Below, piece by piece: positions 5,202-5,347 of a DNA stretch of 5,347 bases. Source of the stretch: Bacteroidaceae bacterium (lineage in GTDB: Bacteria > Bacteroidota > Bacteroidia > Bacteroidales > Bacteroidaceae); NCBI GenBank assembly GCA_900752815.1, contig CAADWS010000134.1:1-5347 (forward strand). The letters are read 5' to 3'. The notes beneath the pieces are model-generated. The model saw nothing but the letters and a program-made list of their open reading frames with translations, ran no database searches and had not been told where the DNA came from. The position numbers and the translations under genes are program-made. The number at the start of each line of letters is the position of its first letter. The stretch's first letter is position 1.

Positions 5202-5347
5202 TATACGAATAAAATTATCAGTATATGTATAATTTATCATGTATTTCATAATCAAGTATAGTATAACCCGTTGGCGGAATTAAATCGATAAAATATTTAT
5301 GTATGAAAGGTTGCGCATATCGCTGATATTTAGTAAATTAGAAGTGA
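5179..5347. other. AT-rich right-end region, possibly with the start of a plus-strand gene
   Basis: By hand count about 41 of these 169 bases are G or C (roughly 24%), far below the coding regions to the left. The HxlR promoter occupies the left part. On the plus strand an ATG at 5299 opens a frame that stays open to the window edge (16 codons, beginning MYERLRISLIF). It has no clear Shine-Dalgarno sequence or TAnnTTTG box, so it is only a possible partial gene. HxlR regulators are often divergent from their target gene, which makes the sequence beyond the edge worth reading. Confidence 0.4.
5201..5226. promoter_or_regulatory. Possible operator: ATATAC/GTATAT inverted repeat next to the HxlR promoter
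   Basis: ATATAC (5201-5206) and GTATAT (5221-5226) form a six-base inverted repeat with a 14-base spacer, starting at the -33 element of the HxlR promoter. HxlR regulators commonly bind inverted repeats near their own or a divergent promoter. The region is so AT-rich that a chance repeat of this size is quite likely. Confidence 0.25.

Overview
The window looks like ordinary chromosomal DNA from a member of the Bacteroidales (Bacteroides/Phocaeicola/Prevotella-like). This rests on three things: three promoter boxes of the Bacteroidota type TAnnTTTG with the usual spacing to a start codon, short A-rich leaders mostly lacking strong Shine-Dalgarno sequences, and proteins that read like Bacteroidales versions of their families. 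The species cannot be fixed from the sequence alone.

Layout from left to right. Positions 1-150 are non-coding and hold a compact cluster of GTACTGA repeats in both orientations, followed by a run of nine Cs. An O6-alkylguanine-DNA alkyltransferase gene (ogt type) lies on the minus strand at 151-681, or to 744 if a GTG start is used. A strong intrinsic terminator (756-804, minus strand) separates it from a minus-strand pair: a Xaa-Pro aminopeptidase (2198-3601) followed 79 nt later by a secreted bleomycin-hydrolase-like C1 cysteine peptidase (922-2118). These two are probably co-transcribed and end at that terminator. A short divergent promoter region (3602-3688) then leads to a plus-strand patatin-like phospholipase of the YjjU type (3689-4540). 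After a 261-nt gap without an obvious terminator comes a minus-strand HxlR-type regulator (4802-5145). Its frame is broken by a single missing base in a run of As. The last ~170 bases are about 24% G+C, contain that regulator's promoter, and may hold the start of another gene running off the right edge.

The genes do not form one dedicated pathway. The two peptidases form a plausible peptide-degradation unit (one exported, one apparently cytoplasmic). The alkyltransferase is a stand-alone DNA repair gene and the phospholipase a stand-alone hydrolase. I see no evidence for a new multi-gene system. The observations most worth a second look are the helically phased repeat cluster at the left end, the single-base frameshift in the HxlR gene, the overlapping divergent promoters between pepP and the phospholipase, and the Gly-to-Ala change at the phospholipase's nucleophile elbow.
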